NCBI GenBank assembly: GCA_900318395.1
Contig: ONKL01000006.1
Location: forward strand, 1 to 64,000
DNA length: 64,000 bases
Direction of reading: 5' to 3'
DNA from: an uncultured Prevotella sp.
GTDB lineage: Bacteria > Bacteroidota > Bacteroidia > Bacteroidales > Bacteroidaceae
The translations under genes and the position numbers were made by a program. This document shows positions 51,724 to 60,587 of the stretch, one piece after another (positions within the stretch are counted from its first letter, which is position 1; each line of letters begins with the position of its first letter). Under the pieces are notes generated by a model that made no database searches, had not been told where the DNA came from, and saw only the letters and a list, made by a program, of their open reading frames with translations.

Positions 51724-51990
51724 AACTAACTAAAACCAAATAACAAACATGAAGAAAAAACAAACTCTAACTAACGTATGAATCAAATAACTGATGCAAA
51801 GGTAGGGTGATTTTCGGTTGATTCCAAATAATAGGGGCATTTCTTCGCCGACTTGTTGCGACGGAGATTGGGATTTGCGACAAACTGCGAGCATCCACCC
51901 ATTTGCGTGTCGCAAAAGGAAAGACACACGAAACTTGTCCAAAATGAAAAAAAATTCTGCCAAAAGGGGTGATCTTTTCGGATTTTTGCT

Positions 51991-51998
51991 TATCTTTG
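51991..51998 (+). promoter_or_regulatory. Promoter -7 box of the GH29 gene
   Basis: TATCTTTG matches the consensus about 65 bases before the start at 52062. The -33 is not convincing. Confidence 0.55.
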
Positions 51999-52061
51999 CC
52001 ATGTCATTGATAAATAAATGTATCTACGGAGTTCAAAAAAATAAAGTATATTCTTGCACAC

Positions 52062-53678
52062 ATGAAGAAAATTGGTTTGGCAATAGCTGTCGCTTGCGGC
52101 GTAATTGGCGCGCAAGCTCAAGATTATCAAGTATCAGTATCCGAACAGCAAGAGAAGATGCTGACGGGTAAGTATCAACCTACGTGGGAATCTCTGGAGA
52201 AGCATCAGACACCCGAATGGTTCCGCGATGCGAAATTCGGCATTTGGGCCCATTGGGGGCCACAATGTGTGGAGGGTTCAGGCGACTGGATGGCCCGCTC
52301 GATGTATATCGAGGGGAGCCGTGAATATAAATATCATGTGGAACACTATGGCCATCCCTCGGAGTTTGGCTTCAAGGATATCTTGCCATTGTTTAAGGCA
52401 GAGAAGTGGGATCCAGACAAACTCGTGGAGCGCTACAAACGATGCGGTGCCAAGTATTTCTTCGTACTGGGTAACCATCATGACAACTATGACCTGTGGG
52501 ATTCGAAATACCAGCCTTGGAATTCGATGAATATCGGTCCCCAAAAAGACATCCTCGATGGTTGGGCAAAAGCAGCGAAGAAGGCAGGATTGCCTCTCGG
52601 TATCTCATTTCATGCCGATCATGCCTGGACGTGGTATGAGCCAGCTCAGCGCTATGACGTGAACGGAAAGAAGGCTGGTGTATATTACGATGGCAAACTG
52701 ACAAAGGATGACGGAAAGGGGAAATGGTGGGAAGGTTACGACCCACAGATGCTCTACCAGCAGAACCATGAGATGAGTGAGCGCGGATGGTCAAACAGCA
52801 TCATCCACAAGTACTGGGCTTGGGAGAAGGGCGTGTCGATTCCCTCACAGGATTTCGTTACCAACTTCTACAATCGTGCCCTTGATGCCATCAACCGTTA
52901 TCAACCCGACCTTATTTATTATGATGCAAAGCAGGTGCCCTTCTACCCAATCAGCGATTGTGGCCTGAAAATCACTGCGCACTTCTACAACAAAAACCCG
53001 CGGGCAGTAGTCTTTGGAAAGGATCTGAAAGGCAGTCAGCGCAAAGCCATCACGTGGGATGTGGAGCGGGGTGCGCCGAATGGTATGATAGAAGAACCTT
53101 GGCAGACTTGTAACTGCATCGGAGGTTGGCACTATACTACCAGTATCTATGAAAACAATCAGTATAAGACCGCAGCAATGGTGGTGAAGCAATTGGTGGA
53201 CATCGTCTCGAAAAACGGGAATCTGTTGCTAAGCATCCCATTAAGAGCAGATGGCACCTACGATGAAAAGGAGTCAAAGGTGCTTGACGATCTGGAAGGA
53301 TGGATGACGGTGAATGGGGAGAGTATTTTCGGAACTCGCCCCTGGAAGAAGTTCGGAGAAGGGCCTGTGGCTGAAGGCCATGGTGATTTCAATGGCTTCG
53401 GCTTCAACGATGGTCAGTTTTCAAACATGGACAGTCGCGACATCCGTTTCAACCAAACCAAGAAACATCTTTATGTGACAGCAATGGGATGGCCTGAGGA
53501 AAGCACACTTGTCATCAAGTCGCTTGCAAAAGGCAATCCCAACTTCCGTAAGTCTATCACAAGCGTCTATCTGTTAGGCTATGGTAAACTGAAAGCGAAA
53601 CAAACAGTTGAAGGACTGATTGTCCATCTTCCACAACCATGTAATCAGATAGCTCCTGTGTTGCGAATCAATCAATAA
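52062..53678 (+). CDS. Alpha-L-fucosidase, GH29 family
   Basis: This is a 538-residue exported glycosidase with a signal peptide ending IGAQAQ. GH29 features are clear: WFRDAKFGIWAHWGPQC, YKRCGAKYFFVLGNHHDNYD, ISFHADHAWTWYEP, PDLIYYDAKQVPF with the likely nucleophile aspartate, and later NGNLLLSIPLRADGTYD. The C-terminal 100 residues are a beta domain. It removes fucose from host glycans or plant polymers in the periplasm. A fucose isomerase-family gene lies 7 kb away, but no complete fucose pathway is visible here. Confidence 0.9.
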   Translation: MKKIGLAIAVACGVIGAQAQDYQVSVSEQQEKMLTGKYQPTWESLEKHQTPEWFRDAKFGIWAHWGPQCVEGSGDWMARSMYIEGSREYKYHVEHYGHPSEFGFKDILPLFKAEKWDPDKLVERYKRCGAKYFFVLGNHHDNYDLWDSKYQPWNSMNIGPQKDILDGWAKAAKKAGLPLGISFHADHAWTWYEPAQRYDVNGKKAGVYYDGKLTKDDGKGKWWEGYDPQMLYQQNHEMSERGWSNSIIHKYWAWEKGVSIPSQDFVTNFYNRALDAINRYQPDLIYYDAKQVPFYPISDCGLKITAHFYNKNPRAVVFGKDLKGSQRKAITWDVERGAPNGMIEEPWQTCNCIGGWHYTTSIYENNQYKTAAMVVKQLVDIVSKNGNLLLSIPLRADGTYDEKESKVLDDLEGWMTVNGESIFGTRPWKKFGEGPVAEGHGDFNGFGFNDGQFSNMDSRDIRFNQTKKHLYVTAMGWPEESTLVIKSLAKGNPNFRKSITSVYLLGYGKLKAKQTVEGLIVHLPQPCNQIAPVLRINQ

Positions 53679-53756
53679 CTCAAAAGGGAAAAGTGTCTTT
53701 TGTGCGCAAAGAATAAAAAAAGAGGCTTTCGTGATGATAATCTCGAAAAATTATCG

Positions 53757-53764
53757 TATATTTG
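53757..53764 (+). promoter_or_regulatory. Promoter -7 box of the sensor pair, at the start codon
   Basis: TATATTTG (53757-53764) ends 6 bases before the ATG at 53771. The transcription start would fall at or next to the start codon, so the mRNA may be leaderless. An in-frame TTG at 53762 lies inside this box and is not used as start. Confidence 0.55.
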
Positions 53765-53770
53765 CACCCG

Positions 53771-55240
53771 ATGAAGAGACTTACGGAAAAACAAACACGC
53801 CATTCGTTGACCACACAAATCGTTCTGTGGGTAGTTGGATTCGTGTCTGTACTCTTCATTACCGCCCTCTTTATCATGTTCCATCATGCGCGCCAGTCTA
53901 TATATCTGGAGGCGATGGAGAAAGCGCGCCAGACGCTGCGTACGACGGAACTTCGCATCGACAACACGCTGAACGAGGTGGAGACGGCCACGCGAAGCTT
54001 TCATTGGACTGTCGAGAAGCGCCTGGACCGTCCGCAAATCCTGGACAGCCTCTGCCGACAGTTCTTGAAAGAGAACCCTCACGTGGAAAGTTGTATCATC
54101 GCCTTCGAGCCCGGTGTCTATCCGCAATATGGTATCTACCACGAGGTGTATGCCCACCGCAACCACAATGATTCGACTAAGATTGATGTAGCGTTGAATA
54201 GTGGGCGCCATCTTTATACCCGGGAGAAATGGTACTTCACGCCCTTGCACCAGGAGAGGCCAATCTGGATTGACTCCTATATCGACGAGGAGCACGGCGA
54301 GACCTCCATCATCACAGCCTATGGTATGCCGCTCCACGACAAAAAGGGTGAGCTGGTGGGCGTGCTTTCGGCTCACATCTCGATGAAGTGGTTTGCCGAC
54401 CTGGTGCTCTCGTTGCGGCCTTTCCCCCATTCGCATGCCTCGGTGATGGGTACCGACGGGCACCTGATTATTCACCCTGACAGTACGCTCGAAGCGCATG
54501 AGGCATTCTTCCAGAAGGCCTTCAACGATCCGACCAGCGAAGGCCATCTGGCTGCCATATCCATGAAGACGGGACTCATCGGGCATAATGAGATCACGCT
54601 GGGCGACAAGCATGGCTTCATCTTCTACCATCCCTTCGAGAATGCAGGATGGAGCGTGTCGATCGTATGTCCGGAGAGCGATATCTTCAGTTCCTACTAC
54701 TCACTACAGCGACTGACCCTCGTCATCAGTCTTATCGGTCTGCTGCTGCTCGCGCTGTTCTGCCTCTTCATCAGTCATTACCAGTTGAGGCCGCTGCAGC
54801 ATCTGGTGGACGCTGCCCAACGTATGGCGAATGGCCAGATGGATGAGCCGGTGAAGGTGAGCCACCGTACCGATGAGGTAGGGTATGTGCAGAATGAATT
54901 CCGCCAGATGCAGCAGAGCATCACCCATCATATCGCTGACATCACTCACCTGACCGATGTGCTGAGCCAGCGTAACGAAGACCTTAAACTGGCCTACGAA
55001 CATGCCCGCGAGGCCGATCGCATGAAGGATGCCGTCATCCTGAATATGAGTGACCGCATGGAGAAATCAGTCAAGGCGATCCACGCCACCGTGGCCGACT
55101 TCCGACAGCATGCTGACGCAATGGATGCCGATGAGTGCCGCCACATGGCCGACAAGATTCAGAAACACACGGAGATAACCACCGAACTGTTGGGCAATCT
55201 GCTCGACATCGCAGACAAGAAAGGAGAGGAAAGCCTATGA
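53771..55240 (+). CDS. Cache/HAMP sensor with degenerate histidine kinase dimerisation domain
   Basis: This is a 489-residue inner-membrane protein. Membrane segments lie at 17-38 and 315-336, with a periplasmic double-Cache-like domain between (EKWYFTPLHQERPIWIDSY). A HAMP domain follows to about 390, then a helical segment to the end. At the place of the phospho-acceptor the sequence is NMSDRMEKS with D428 instead of histidine, and no ATPase domain follows. It therefore cannot be a kinase on its own. The stop overlaps the start of a full-length paralogue (ATGA at 55237-55240), so it probably acts as a sensing partner. Confidence 0.8.
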   Translation: MKRLTEKQTRHSLTTQIVLWVVGFVSVLFITALFIMFHHARQSIYLEAMEKARQTLRTTELRIDNTLNEVETATRSFHWTVEKRLDRPQILDSLCRQFLKENPHVESCIIAFEPGVYPQYGIYHEVYAHRNHNDSTKIDVALNSGRHLYTREKWYFTPLHQERPIWIDSYIDEEHGETSIITAYGMPLHDKKGELVGVLSAHISMKWFADLVLSLRPFPHSHASVMGTDGHLIIHPDSTLEAHEAFFQKAFNDPTSEGHLAAISMKTGLIGHNEITLGDKHGFIFYHPFENAGWSVSIVCPESDIFSSYYSLQRLTLVISLIGLLLLALFCLFISHYQLRPLQHLVDAAQRMANGQMDEPVKVSHRTDEVGYVQNEFRQMQQSITHHIADITHLTDVLSQRNEDLKLAYEHAREADRMKDAVILNMSDRMEKSVKAIHATVADFRQHADAMDADECRHMADKIQKHTEITTELLGNLLDIADKKGEESL

Positions 55241-57171
55241 TAGAGATGAGAAAACATATTCGGCAGTCGCTCTCGACCAGGCTCTGTCTCAACATCCTGT
55301 TCGTCGTGGTTCTGGTGTTCTCGCTGTCGCTCGGATTCCTCTACTGGCAGTCGCGTAACATCATTCGTGAAGAGGCCATCGACGAGGCTTCACACGTGCT
55401 CGACAATACGGCCTTGCGCGTGAAGGGATTTATGGTGGAGATAGAGACGGCTACGCGCAACATCATCTGGCTCGTGAACCTTCATCAGCACGATAAGGAC
55501 TCGCTGCTGAAGTACACACACCGCATCGTGGCCAACCATCCCAACACCAGCGGCTGCTCTATCACGATGGAGCCCGAGATCTTTCCCGGCGACGAATACG
55601 GTTTCTCAGCCTATTCCGTCCGTTTCGCCACCAAATCGCCTGACGAAAAGGATTCTGTGGTCACCGTCCGTGAAGCCAAATACGACTATTATGATAAGGT
55701 GTGGTATAAGACGCCGCGCCAGAAGCGGACTGCCTGCTGGGTAGACCCCTTCGACGACTATAATGCAGGCACGCTCTCAAGTCCCGACTTGATAGCTTCC
55801 TACTGCATACCGCTCTACAACCGGCAGGAGAAGTTCACGGGCGTCATCGCCACCGACCTGTCGCTGAAGAGGCTCACGGAGACCATTACCGCCGAGCATC
55901 CCTACGAGCACTCTTACTTCATGATGCTGGGAGCCGACGGGCACTACTTCGTGCACCCCGACACCACGAAGCTGCTCAAGCAGACCATCTTCACAGGTAC
56001 CGACCCCAGAGAGCATACTGACATCGTGGCCCTGGGATATGAGATGACCAACGGACGGACAGGACACATGGACGTCGAACTCGACGGCAAGTCGTACATC
56101 GTGCTCTACCGCCCGCTCGAAGGCACAGAATGGAGTGTGGCGCTTGTCTGTCCCTCCAACGAGCTGCTTCGCGGATATAACCGGCTGAACTACATCCTGC
56201 TGCCCTTGCTCTTTATCGGACTGCTGCTGCTGGGATGGGGATGCCACCGCATCGTGAAGCACTTTGTACAGCCGCTGGGACTGCTCGCTGCCGAACTGCG
56301 ACAGATAGGTCACGGCGACTATGAGAAGCGCCTGCCTCCCAGCGAGCGTACCGACCTGATAGGTCAGTTGCAGAACAGTTTCTGCCAGATGCGCCGCAGC
56401 ATCAGCCAGCACATCCACGAAGCAGAGCAGACCAAGCAGGAAACGGAGCAACGCACTACCGAGCTCGAACAGGCCACCCAGCTGGCGCGCCAGGCGAGTG
56501 AACAGAAGACGCAGTTCATGCAGGATATGTCGCACCAGATACGCACGCCGCTCAACATCGTGCACGGATTCTCACAAGTGTTGAGCGAAAGCAGCGAGAC
56601 GTTGGATGACGACGAGAAACGCCAGATTGCCGAGACCATGTATGTGCAGACTAACGCCCTCGACTATATGGTGAGCAAACTGCTTACCGCTTCGCTTATC
56701 GAGAGCTGTCAGACTATCAGTACCGATGACATCGTAAGCTGCAACGCCCTGGCACGCATGGCTTTCGAAAATGCCAGCAGTCTGATGACCCATACGGCGG
56801 AAATGCACCTCGACAGTCATGTGAGCGATGATCTGACCATTCGGACTAACCGTCATCATCTGCTCATCGCCCTCACGGAGCTGCTTGTCAATGCCCTTCA
56901 CTTCACCACCGAGGGTAGCATGACGATGCGCATCGATGCCACCGACGAAGTTGTGAACTTCACCATCGAAGATACGGGTCCTGGCATTCCTTCAGACAAG
57001 GCTGACTTTATCTTTGAGAAGTTCACGAAGATTGATATGTTTACCGAGGGGTTGGGACTCGGCCTGTTCCTTTGCCGCCGAGTCGTCATGCTGATGGATG
57101 GCTCACTCACGCTCGACCCTCAATACACTAAAGGCAGCCGCTTCGTGGTGAGCCTTCCATTACGCCATTAA
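55237..57171 (+). CDS. Cache/HAMP sensor histidine kinase
   Basis: This is a 644-residue inner-membrane kinase and a paralogue of the preceding protein. It has a first membrane segment near 20-40, a double-Cache-like periplasmic domain, a second membrane segment near 320-345 and HAMP. A coiled coil rich in E and Q follows, then HisKA with H433 in MQDMSHQIRTPLN, and a HATPase_c domain (LLVNALHF, DTGPGIPSDKA, GLGLGLFLC). No response regulator follows, so it is an orphan kinase in this window. The start at 55237 is set by the ATGA overlap with the first gene. Confidence 0.87.
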   Translation: MIEMRKHIRQSLSTRLCLNILFVVVLVFSLSLGFLYWQSRNIIREEAIDEASHVLDNTALRVKGFMVEIETATRNIIWLVNLHQHDKDSLLKYTHRIVANHPNTSGCSITMEPEIFPGDEYGFSAYSVRFATKSPDEKDSVVTVREAKYDYYDKVWYKTPRQKRTACWVDPFDDYNAGTLSSPDLIASYCIPLYNRQEKFTGVIATDLSLKRLTETITAEHPYEHSYFMMLGADGHYFVHPDTTKLLKQTIFTGTDPREHTDIVALGYEMTNGRTGHMDVELDGKSYIVLYRPLEGTEWSVALVCPSNELLRGYNRLNYILLPLLFIGLLLLGWGCHRIVKHFVQPLGLLAAELRQIGHGDYEKRLPPSERTDLIGQLQNSFCQMRRSISQHIHEAEQTKQETEQRTTELEQATQLARQASEQKTQFMQDMSHQIRTPLNIVHGFSQVLSESSETLDDDEKRQIAETMYVQTNALDYMVSKLLTASLIESCQTISTDDIVSCNALARMAFENASSLMTHTAEMHLDSHVSDDLTIRTNRHHLLIALTELLVNALHFTTEGSMTMRIDATDEVVNFTIEDTGPGIPSDKADFIFEKFTKIDMFTEGLGLGLFLCRRVVMLMDGSLTLDPQYTKGSRFVVSLPLRH

Positions 57172-57204
57172 GTATTTATCATTTATAAAAAAGAGAGAAA
57201 AGAA

Positions 57205-58719
57205 ATGAAGAAACTCTTATTGCTAGTTTTGCCGCTCGTCTTGCTGTCATCATGCAAGAAGGATAGTGGCGAAAAGAATTGGGTAGAGGATACTGACATG
57301 CTGCTCGACCAAGTGCTGAACAGCAAATTCAGGAGCATCGTCAACGTGCCAAAGGACAGCCGTACTTATGCGCATCTGTTCAGACTGTCGGAAGAGGCGA
57401 TGACACAGGCGACTGGCAGAAGCAAGGAAGGACTGCCTTTGCTCTATCAGGAGAATAACTTCCCCATGGTGTATGATTATTATACCGACAACCGCAACGA
57501 CAAGGAAGGCGTATTCAAGACGATGATAGGCTGGCTGTGCGCCATGCAGCTGTCGGAGCTCTGTCCGACCAAGCGCAACGATCTCTACAAAGCGGGCTAT
57601 GAGGCTGGCGGCTACACGATGAACAGCAACATCTACGGCTACCACTTCACGACTGATCCTAATGTGGCCCGCCTCGTGGCAAGTGCGGTCTATGCAGCCA
57701 TGCACCCGAAGAACAAACTCGTGGTCGACACGATGAGAACAGAGGTGGGCGGCAGCCAGTATAACCTGGGCTTGGCTGAGCTGTATGCGAGTGAGTCGCG
57801 CAACCATGTGAGCGACGATGCGTTCTTCGTAGACCTCCGCAAGTTTATGGCCAGCGCCCCCGGGCCGATTGCTCCGCCATTTGCTGACCGTCACGGCATC
57901 AACCCGCCAATACCCGACGAGAAGGCATCGAACGGCTGTCCTAAGGTGGACATGACCATCTATGACTACGTGGTGGAGAACTTCAACCTGCCCAATCAGA
58001 GAGCCGTTCAGGCTACTGCCGACGAGGACGGAGATATCCAGCACATCTTCGGTACCGACAAGAAGAACGTGGGCGGACAGTATAACTTCAACGCCGTGTT
58101 TGGTCAGTCGACAATCGGAAAGGTGATCAGTCCTGAAGGAAAGATTGCCCATCTGGTGCTTCTTGTACAGAAGTCGGGTAACTCGGGCAGAGGTCCCCTT
58201 CAGCACGACTCTCCCTCTCTGGGACATTATGAATATGGCAGGTTAAGACCTGGTTGTAGCGAGATGCAGCAGGGACTGCGCAAGTCGTTTACCGACGACA
58301 GACTGAACGTGCTGACCAGTTTCGTCATCGATGATAATGACGGCCACAAGGCTTCGTATGACGTGGGCGACATCGAAGTGCCCTATCTGGATGAGAACGG
58401 CATCTGGACTGACGAAGAGGTGCAGTCGCCAGAGGATTATGAAGATATGATGAAGGACAAGCTCTATGCTAACTCATATCCCAGCGGCCATTCAGCCGGT
58501 ATCTGGTCGGCAGCGATGACCATGATAGAGATCTATCCTGAGAAGGCTGACCTGATAATGCGTGCTGCCAATGAATTCGCGCAGTCGAGAGTCATCAGCC
58601 GTTACCATTGGAACAGCGATATCATTCAGGGACGTATCGTGGGTAGTGTGATGAATCCGGTGTGTCATGCCGCACCAGACTATAGCGAGCTCCTTGAAGC
58701 GGCCAGGACGGAACGCTGA
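57205..58719 (+). CDS. PAP2 superfamily acid phosphatase lipoprotein
   Basis: This is a 504-residue lipoprotein (leader LLLLVLPLVLLSSC, cysteine about residue 17). The PAP2 motifs appear near the end: ANSYPSGHSAGIWSAAM with the PSGH core, and SRVISRYHWNSDIIQGR with the SR-H-SD core. The large N-terminal half (about 330 residues) is unassigned and may give substrate specificity. It acts on phosphoesters outside the cytoplasm. It follows the kinase gene by 33 bases and ends at a strong terminator. Confidence 0.82.
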   Translation: MKKLLLLVLPLVLLSSCKKDSGEKNWVEDTDMLLDQVLNSKFRSIVNVPKDSRTYAHLFRLSEEAMTQATGRSKEGLPLLYQENNFPMVYDYYTDNRNDKEGVFKTMIGWLCAMQLSELCPTKRNDLYKAGYEAGGYTMNSNIYGYHFTTDPNVARLVASAVYAAMHPKNKLVVDTMRTEVGGSQYNLGLAELYASESRNHVSDDAFFVDLRKFMASAPGPIAPPFADRHGINPPIPDEKASNGCPKVDMTIYDYVVENFNLPNQRAVQATADEDGDIQHIFGTDKKNVGGQYNFNAVFGQSTIGKVISPEGKIAHLVLLVQKSGNSGRGPLQHDSPSLGHYEYGRLRPGCSEMQQGLRKSFTDDRLNVLTSFVIDDNDGHKASYDVGDIEVPYLDENGIWTDEEVQSPEDYEDMMKDKLYANSYPSGHSAGIWSAAMTMIEIYPEKADLIMRAANEFAQSRVISRYHWNSDIIQGRIVGSVMNPVCHAAPDYSELLEAARTER

Positions 58720-58726
58720 GAATAAC

Positions 58727-58757
58727 AGAAGGGGTAGCTTGATTGGCTACCCCTTCT
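58727..58757. terminator. Terminator between convergent PAP2 and GH13 genes
   Basis: AGAAGGGGTAGC (58727-58738) pairs perfectly with GCTACCCCTTCT (58746-58757) around a 7-base loop. It can serve both convergent genes. Confidence 0.75.
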
Positions 58758-58760
58758 CAT

Positions 58761-60506
58761 TTACTTTAATTTGACGATGGCATAGGAGGTGGGCGGCATG
58801 TGGACTGTCATCGTGCCAGCCTTCTTGTTATGTTCCATCTTGAAGTTGTCGCCCATGAGGAGGCGGGTCTTCTTGTACTTCACGTTGATGGGGAAGGTGG
58901 CATCGGAAGCTTCAGCCTTGGGGTTGAGCATGACGAGTACCACATCGTTGCCTGCTGCACGGGCATAGACGAAGGGGTAGGGTGAAGGAGCTCCTTCGCT
59001 AGGATAGACGGGCACGAACTCAGCATAGTTGGCCAGCGCGGGTTCAGAGTGGCGCAAGGCGATGAGTTGGCGGGTCTTGTTGAGCAGCGACTGGGGATTC
59101 TTCTCCTGAGTAGCCACGTTGGGTGCATCGGGAGCGGGATCGACGGGCAGATACAGATTGGCGGCGTCGCCTGTAGAGAATCCGAGGTTCTTGTCTGTAC
59201 TCCATTGCATAGGCGTGCGTGCGCCGTTGCGAGGCTGGTAGGCGCCCTCCACTTGTGGCCAGTCGTTGGGTAGCTGTCGCATACCGATCTCGTTGCCATA
59301 ATATAAGAAAGGTACGCCTGGCATGGTGAAGCCGAAGGCGTAGATAATCTCCAGTTCCTTGTCGGTTCGCTTGTTGCCGAGACGGGCATTGTCGTGATTG
59401 CCCAGCGGCAGACTGATGTAACCCTTGCCGACGGTCTTCTGATACTGGTCCATATAGCTCTTCAGGAAGTCCTTGATGTCGCCTTTGCCCTCAGCATCGA
59501 AGTAGCTGTGGCCTTCGCTCACGCCATTGAGAATGCGCCAGCTCTCTTTCTGGAACAGGTCGTTGTAGCCCTTGAACCAATGGAAGAAATCGACGTGGAA
59601 ACAGTTGTCGAGAGCATCAGCAGGATACGACCATTCGGCCACCATGAAACCGTGAGGATACTCCTTCTCGAGCAACTGTCGGATCTCGCGCCAGAAGAGC
59701 TTCGTCTCATTCTCGTTGGTGTTGAAGAACTGTTCGTTGCCTCTGACGCGGCGTGTCTTGACGAGTGCTCCAGCCATGTCGGCACGGAATCCGTCGCAGC
59801 CCATATCCATCCAGAAACGCAGCACGTCCTTCAGGTCTTCACGCATCGCCATCACGTCGGGATGATTGGTTGGCAGCTGCCACTTCTGTTCAGGATCGGG
59901 ATTGGCAAAGCCGAAGTTGAGTGCTGGCTGGCACCAGTAGAAGTTGCGCATGAACTGACCGTTGCGCTGGCCATAGCCCTTGATGAACGAGCCGGCGAAC
60001 TCACGTGGGGGATCGACCCAATTGGTCTCTGTCCAGATGTAGTAGTTGGAGTACTTGTTCTTCTCCTGCTTCTGCGAGGCGATGAACCAAGGATGGTCGA
60101 TGGCGGTATAGCTGATGACGTAGTCGAAGATGACATGCATACCGCACTTATGAGCCTCCTCGAACAGACGGCGGGCATCCTCGTTGGTGCCATAGCGTGG
60201 TGCTATCTTGTAATAGTCGCGCACGTCGTAGCCGGCATCGTTGAAGGGGGAGTCGAAGAAGGGATTGAACCAGATGGCATCAACGCCGAGGCTTTTCACA
60301 TAGTCGAGCTTGCTGATGATGCCCTGCAGGTCGCCGATGCCGTCGCCATCGGAGTCGCAGAAAGTCTGTGGATAGATCTGATAGAATACCGCATTCTTGG
60401 CCCAGTCGGGCACTTTCGGTATCTCATACTTTCCTGTGATGGTCTGTGCTGTGGCCGATAACGAGAAGAGCGCAGCGGCGAGCACGATGGTTTTCCTGAT
60501 GTTCAT
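58761..60506 (-). CDS. GH13 family alpha-glucosidase/amylase, exported
   Basis: This is a 581-residue glycosidase with a signal peptide ending SATAQ. The barrel starts AVFYQIYPQTFCDSDGDGIGDL. The catalytic residues sit in GFRADMAG (nucleophile Asp), FMVAEWSY (acid Glu) and LGNHDNAR (Asp). Region I, normally DVVxNH, reads DYVISY here, so the usual Asn-His pair is replaced by Ser-Tyr, although HPWF follows as usual. It probably acts on alpha-glucosides in the periplasm, with altered subsite binding. It lies downstream of the isomerase-family gene beyond a terminator. Confidence 0.85.
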   Translation of the reverse strand: MNIRKTIVLAAALFSLSATAQTITGKYEIPKVPDWAKNAVFYQIYPQTFCDSDGDGIGDLQGIISKLDYVKSLGVDAIWFNPFFDSPFNDAGYDVRDYYKIAPRYGTNEDARRLFEEAHKCGMHVIFDYVISYTAIDHPWFIASQKQEKNKYSNYYIWTETNWVDPPREFAGSFIKGYGQRNGQFMRNFYWCQPALNFGFANPDPEQKWQLPTNHPDVMAMREDLKDVLRFWMDMGCDGFRADMAGALVKTRRVRGNEQFFNTNENETKLFWREIRQLLEKEYPHGFMVAEWSYPADALDNCFHVDFFHWFKGYNDLFQKESWRILNGVSEGHSYFDAEGKGDIKDFLKSYMDQYQKTVGKGYISLPLGNHDNARLGNKRTDKELEIIYAFGFTMPGVPFLYYGNEIGMRQLPNDWPQVEGAYQPRNGARTPMQWSTDKNLGFSTGDAANLYLPVDPAPDAPNVATQEKNPQSLLNKTRQLIALRHSEPALANYAEFVPVYPSEGAPSPYPFVYARAAGNDVVLVMLNPKAEASDATFPINVKYKKTRLLMGDNFKMEHNKKAGTMTVHMPPTSYAIVKLK

Positions 60507-60537
60507 CTTAAGTCTTATTTGTTTTTAGTTAAAAAGA

Positions 60538-60567
60538 GGGAGGGGCGTTGATTGAAGCGTCCCTCCC
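60538..60567 (-). terminator. Terminator between the isomerase-family and GH13 genes
   Basis: On the minus strand GGGAGGGACG pairs with CGCCCCTCCC with one mismatch, then TCTTTTTAA. No separate promoter was seen for the GH13 gene, so some read-through is likely. Confidence 0.7.
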
Positions 60568-60587
60568 TGTAGTTATGAGTCAATCGC

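Noticed and set aside
53672..54631. 319-codon minus-strand frame
   Set aside because: Antisense to the first sensor gene, whose membrane and Cache segments are clear.
59394..60461. 355-codon plus-strand frame
   Set aside because: Antisense to the GH13 gene with its catalytic motifs.
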